Position numbers and translations under genes: made by a program. Under the pieces are notes generated by a model. That model had not been told where the DNA came from. It saw only the letters and a list, made by a program, of their open reading frames with translations, and did no database searches. A stretch of 64,000 nt of DNA from Cristatella mucedo (lineage: Eukaryota > Bryozoa > Phylactolaemata > Cristatellidae): positions 988,001-1,052,000 of the forward strand of contig WPIO01000053.1 of the NCBI GenBank assembly GCA_009760855.2. The letters are read 5' to 3'. Positions 63,852-64,000 of this stretch are shown piece by piece. Position 1 is the first letter of the stretch. The number at the start of each line of letters is the position of its first letter.

Positions 63852-64000
63852 AACCTCACACCTTGCTAGTAAGTTCCAGTCTGGCTTTAGAGCTAATCAC
63901 TCCACAGAGTCAGCATTGCTTCGGGTATACAACGACCTACTTAGGAATGCAGACATGGGTAGAGTGTCTCTGCTTGTTTTGCTTGATCTTTCGGCAGCTT
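63852..64000 (+). mobile_element. LINE-A copy, 5' start of a truncated insertion running off the window
   Basis: Begins aaacctcacaccttgctagt right after an (ATT)n tract and encodes LLRVYNDLLRNADMGRVSLL then VLLDLSA. Its first base corresponds to that of the copy at 53608. Confidence 0.9.

Overview
This is animal genomic DNA, most likely from an invertebrate. The evidence is spliced metazoan exons with GT/AG introns, CR1/L2-clade LINEs, tRNA-derived SINEs, very long CA, GA and CT microsatellites, and decayed cut-and-paste transposons. I see no bacterial operons, CRISPR arrays or rRNA. The species cannot be fixed from the sequence. A lophotrochozoan-type invertebrate is only a guess.

One host gene is clear. 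It encodes the alpha subunit of collagen prolyl 4-hydroxylase (P4HA) on the + strand, from about 17205 to 48898. I could place twelve coding exons with compatible splice phases: 17205-17398, 17682-17836, 18078-18254, 22674-22831, 25477-25704, 29715-29888, 32732-32799, 33055-33154, 36566-36619, 46150-46211, 48315-48411 and 48828-48898. Together they give a signal peptide, the N-terminal and peptide-substrate-binding region, and most of the Fe(II)/2-oxoglutarate dioxygenase domain (HxD, distal His, Lys). One exon of about 80 nt, between 36619 and 46150, was not found. A second P4HA terminal exon at 6386-6459 shows that an upstream paralogue, or an orphan duplicated exon, lies just before this gene. 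A partial copy of the end of exon 4 sits inside intron 4.

Most of the rest is repeats. LINE-A is an L2-like element with a (TTA)n tail. LINE-B is a related element with a TTACA tail. SINE1 is tRNA-like and contains a palindromic core. SINE2 is tRNA-like and its 3' end resembles that of LINE-A. There are also a Tc1-like transposase relic, two copies of a pogo/Tigger-like MITE, a hAT-like MITE, and a Mutator-like terminal-inverted-repeat element carrying one of those MITEs and itself sitting inside a SINE2. Several insertions are nested and have readable target-site duplications.

Layout: 1-6380 LINE/SINE debris and a CA microsatellite; 6386-6459 orphan P4HA last exon; 6.5-17 kb repeats, a 29-bp minisatellite, a CpG-rich patch and large GA and CT tracts; 17.2-48.9 kb P4HA with repeat-filled introns; 49-64 kb LINE/SINE-rich intergenic DNA, including a perfect 32-bp inverted repeat, a degenerate tRNA-Glu-like sequence and another CT tract. 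No novel multi-gene system is visible. The unusual signals are the P4HA exon duplications, the structured SINE1 core, the nested transposons and the perfect hairpin.
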